Origin: Nemopilema nomurai
Lineage: Eukaryota > Cnidaria > Scyphozoa > Rhizostomeae > Rhizostomatidae
NCBI GenBank assembly: GCA_003864495.1
Contig: ML133426.1
Span: 1,240,001-1,304,000, forward strand
Length of the DNA: 64,000 nt
Direction: 5' to 3'
In this document: positions 61,999-64,000 of the stretch, in pieces
Position numbering within the stretch: the stretch's first letter is position 1
Layout of the letters: each line of letters opens with the position of its first letter
Notes under the pieces: model-generated
Told to the model about the DNA's origin: nothing
The model's database searches: none
What the model saw: only the letters and a program-made list of their open reading frames with translations
Program-made: the position numbers and the translations under genes

Positions 61999-63605
61999 GA
62001 TTCCTGCTGTCATCGACATTTTTTTAATATTAACTACCCTCTGTTGGCCACGCTATATATTAAGCCACGCCAACGATCCGTCTAATTCATCATGAGTAGG
62101 CTTTCTGGAAGTAGGGTTTCAAAATTTCCGGCTTGTCATGTAAAATTTGCATCCCAATATTTAGAAATGTCTACCTCCTGTAAATGCACAATTTTTTGGA
62201 ATAACACTGCGGAACTATTTTCAGTTTGGCCTTATCCACTGCAGGTTTTCTATAAGTTACACAGTTGGCTTTGTGAACTAGATGTTAGTGTGTAAGATTC
62301 CAGGGGCGTGTCGAATTAGGGGGTGTGTAGGGGGCTTTTCTAGAAGCCGTCGGTAATTTTTTGCCTGTCGGTAAAAGTTTAAACAACTATAACAGCGTGT
62401 CGGTATTTCGGGGAAGAACTAGATTCACACTTGATTTGTTGTATCCAGCTTAGACATAAATGAACCAATACGGCACTAGAGTGTAAAATTTGTGCGCTAT
62501 GATTAACTATCTTTAATCAGCCCTGTCGGTAAATTCATCATGTTATATTTCCATTAGCACCAACGGCTCACGGTGTTTCTAATTCGAAAATGCCAATTTA
62601 CATGCTTCAGTTTCACAAGGCTGGAAACGAATTCTACCTCATAACGGCTTACATTATTTTGAATCGGGCCGAATACAAAAGTAACACGTTCGTGCTGGTT
62701 TCACCCAAACGAAAATTTGCGGTTTGAACTTCTGAAAGAAAAAAACACCACAGTTTGTATTGATTGTCCTACCTTGATTCGGTTTCTGGAAAACGAAAAG
62801 TTGTTATCTCCCTTTTAAGAGGGTGGCACATTTCAAAGTGCTTCGATTCTTAATAAAAAGGGAAAAGTCTTATTCGAAAGTTACCGCAGACACTTACGGC
62901 AAAGAGTAGTGTTGCGAAACAAGAGAATACCTGACGCAATCCGTTTCTCCCCACGCACATCTTCGTACACCTATAAGATGATTGTGGGACAATTAATTGA
63001 AATGTTTGATTGCTTGTTTGTTTAAAAGCTCTTAATCGGTAAGTTACAAGCAACTCAACAGCTCTTTAGACGTTTGATCATGCAGGGTACTAGTCAGATA
63101 GTTTGAATTCTTCAGACGCACCCGGTGGCGAACAAACACCTGCAACTTTGCCTTCGATGTCTGAAGCGAGGGCTTCGATAACTTCTAATAAAGGGAGGTA
63201 ATTGGATGCTAAATGGAGCAAAGAGTTTCGTTTAATGATGATGGTTAAGGAGTTAAGTCGAGGATAACTGTATTTGATATCTGAGGTAATGCTAGACATC
63301 TTATCTAGATCTCGAAAATTCCTTTTTTTATAAATCATAAGGCAGAGGTAAAAGAAAGTTGAATTCAGCTAGTTTCATAAACTCTGTTATTTCCTTCTTT
63401 CAATTATGTACAATGATCAATCTCTGTCGCGTTTATTAAAGGTTCGTGCTTATTAAGAGGACGTTTAATTGATCGATACCGTGAGATTATAAAAAGTGTT
63501 AGCAAGGTTTCTATATCAAGCACTGAACAATTTTGCCAACGCAGAGAGAACCAACTAGAGGGTAAAGATTCGTAAACCCCGCGTTTTGCTAGCATCTAGC
63601 TGGTT

Positions 63606-63881
63606 CTAGCCTGTTCCTGATGAGCCACTAATTACATAAACAGTCGCATCGTTTGTATAATGACACATTGCGGCTCCATTTATCAGAAGAAGAAGCCCAG
63701 AGAAGGAGCCTCGCGGGACTCCTGTCGAAAGACTTTCCACGTGTCGAAGAACCAATTGACAATTACTCGCCTCCCTCGCGACAAATGGCTGCAAATCAGA
63801 CGAACAACAACAGAAACCAATACGACGTAGAGCTATCAACGGCTTGCGGTTACGGCAATCAGTTGGCTTTGAAAGAGTCAA
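63606..63881 (-). mobile_element. Decayed LINE-type reverse-transcriptase fragment (minus strand)
   Basis: The frame contains STGVPRGSFSGLLLLING followed by HYTNDATVYV. It matches the non-LTR reverse-transcriptase sequence of a GVPQGSxLGPLLF block and the YADDTxLY catalytic block, with the segment between them shortened. The catalytic YADD has become YTND, and there is a stop soon after, so it is inactive. It resembles CR1/Jockey-type elements by motif. It differs in wording from the relic at 480-700. Confidence 0.65.
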
Positions 63882-64000
63882 TTACAGAAGGGCCCACAGA
63901 TATATTTTCCGAGGCCAATTTTATGGTTTTCACATATGTTACCAAGCATGTGCGTGTTGAGGTTTTCACAATTAGATCCTATAAACAGTACTACATCTTT

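Larger units (their letters stand above)
60770..64000. other. Non-genic right flank
   Basis: Nothing is confidently coding. A plus-strand frame at 61615-61950 and a minus-strand frame at 63090-63338 (containing RNSLLHLASNYLPLLEVIEA, faintly ankyrin-like) have no splice context that supports them. A decayed reverse-transcriptase fragment lies at 63606-63881. The forkhead promoter presumably lies just right of 60769. Confidence 0.45.

Noticed and set aside
63090..63338. Minus-strand frame with a faint ankyrin-like stretch
   Set aside because: It has a single partial motif, no second repeat and no convincing splice acceptor.
1..64000. CRISPR arrays, bacterial operons, tRNA or rRNA genes
   Set aside because: The tandem repeats lack spacers and lie in introns of animal genes. 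I saw no convincing tRNA B box with a partner A box, and no rRNA segment.

Overview
The window is animal nuclear DNA. It is AT-rich, and its multi-exon genes have mostly GT-AG introns that keep reading frame across every junction. There are no bacterial-type operons. An early-branching invertebrate, possibly a cnidarian, is my inference from the gene content (a PRDM zinc-finger protein, an orphan kinesin, a FoxQ2-like forkhead, and a RING/TPR protein with cadherin-like beta-sandwich domains). No marker fixes the species.

Layout. (1) 1-1305: non-genic, with a decayed LINE reverse-transcriptase fragment. (2) 1306-11873, plus strand: a complete 13-exon PRDM-family gene of about 1,256 residues, with an N-terminal PR/SET domain, 16 zinc fingers and a Ser/Pro-rich tail. 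Three introns in the finger region carry minisatellites lying close to splice sites, and one intron is GC-AG. (3) 11874-17384: no gene recognised. (4) 17385-29928, plus strand: a complete 19-exon kinesin gene of about 1,407 residues, with an N-terminal motor, an acidic insertion before switch II and a long coiled-coil tail. Its introns hold two TIR elements and a tandem repeat. (5) 31610 to about 44832, minus strand, convergent with the kinesin: a gene of at least 10 exons. It encodes two cadherin-like beta-sandwich domains, a RING/TRAF-like Cys-rich region, a short zinc-finger-like motif and TPR repeats. It has an apparent one-base frameshift near 39.82 kb, and its 5' end is unresolved. (6) About 44.8-59.9 kb: mostly non-coding, with simple repeats, an inverted repeat, a TTCACG-rich block and a pair of CRE palindromes. 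(7) 59936-60769, minus strand: an intronless forkhead gene. (8) 60770-64000: no intact gene, and a second decayed reverse-transcriptase fragment at the right edge.

The four genes are independent transcription units. Nothing in the sequence shows that they act in one pathway. The intron-resident elements are related between genes: one TIR family has a copy in the PRDM gene and a copy in the kinesin gene. The most unusual coding feature is the RING/TPR/cadherin-like protein.
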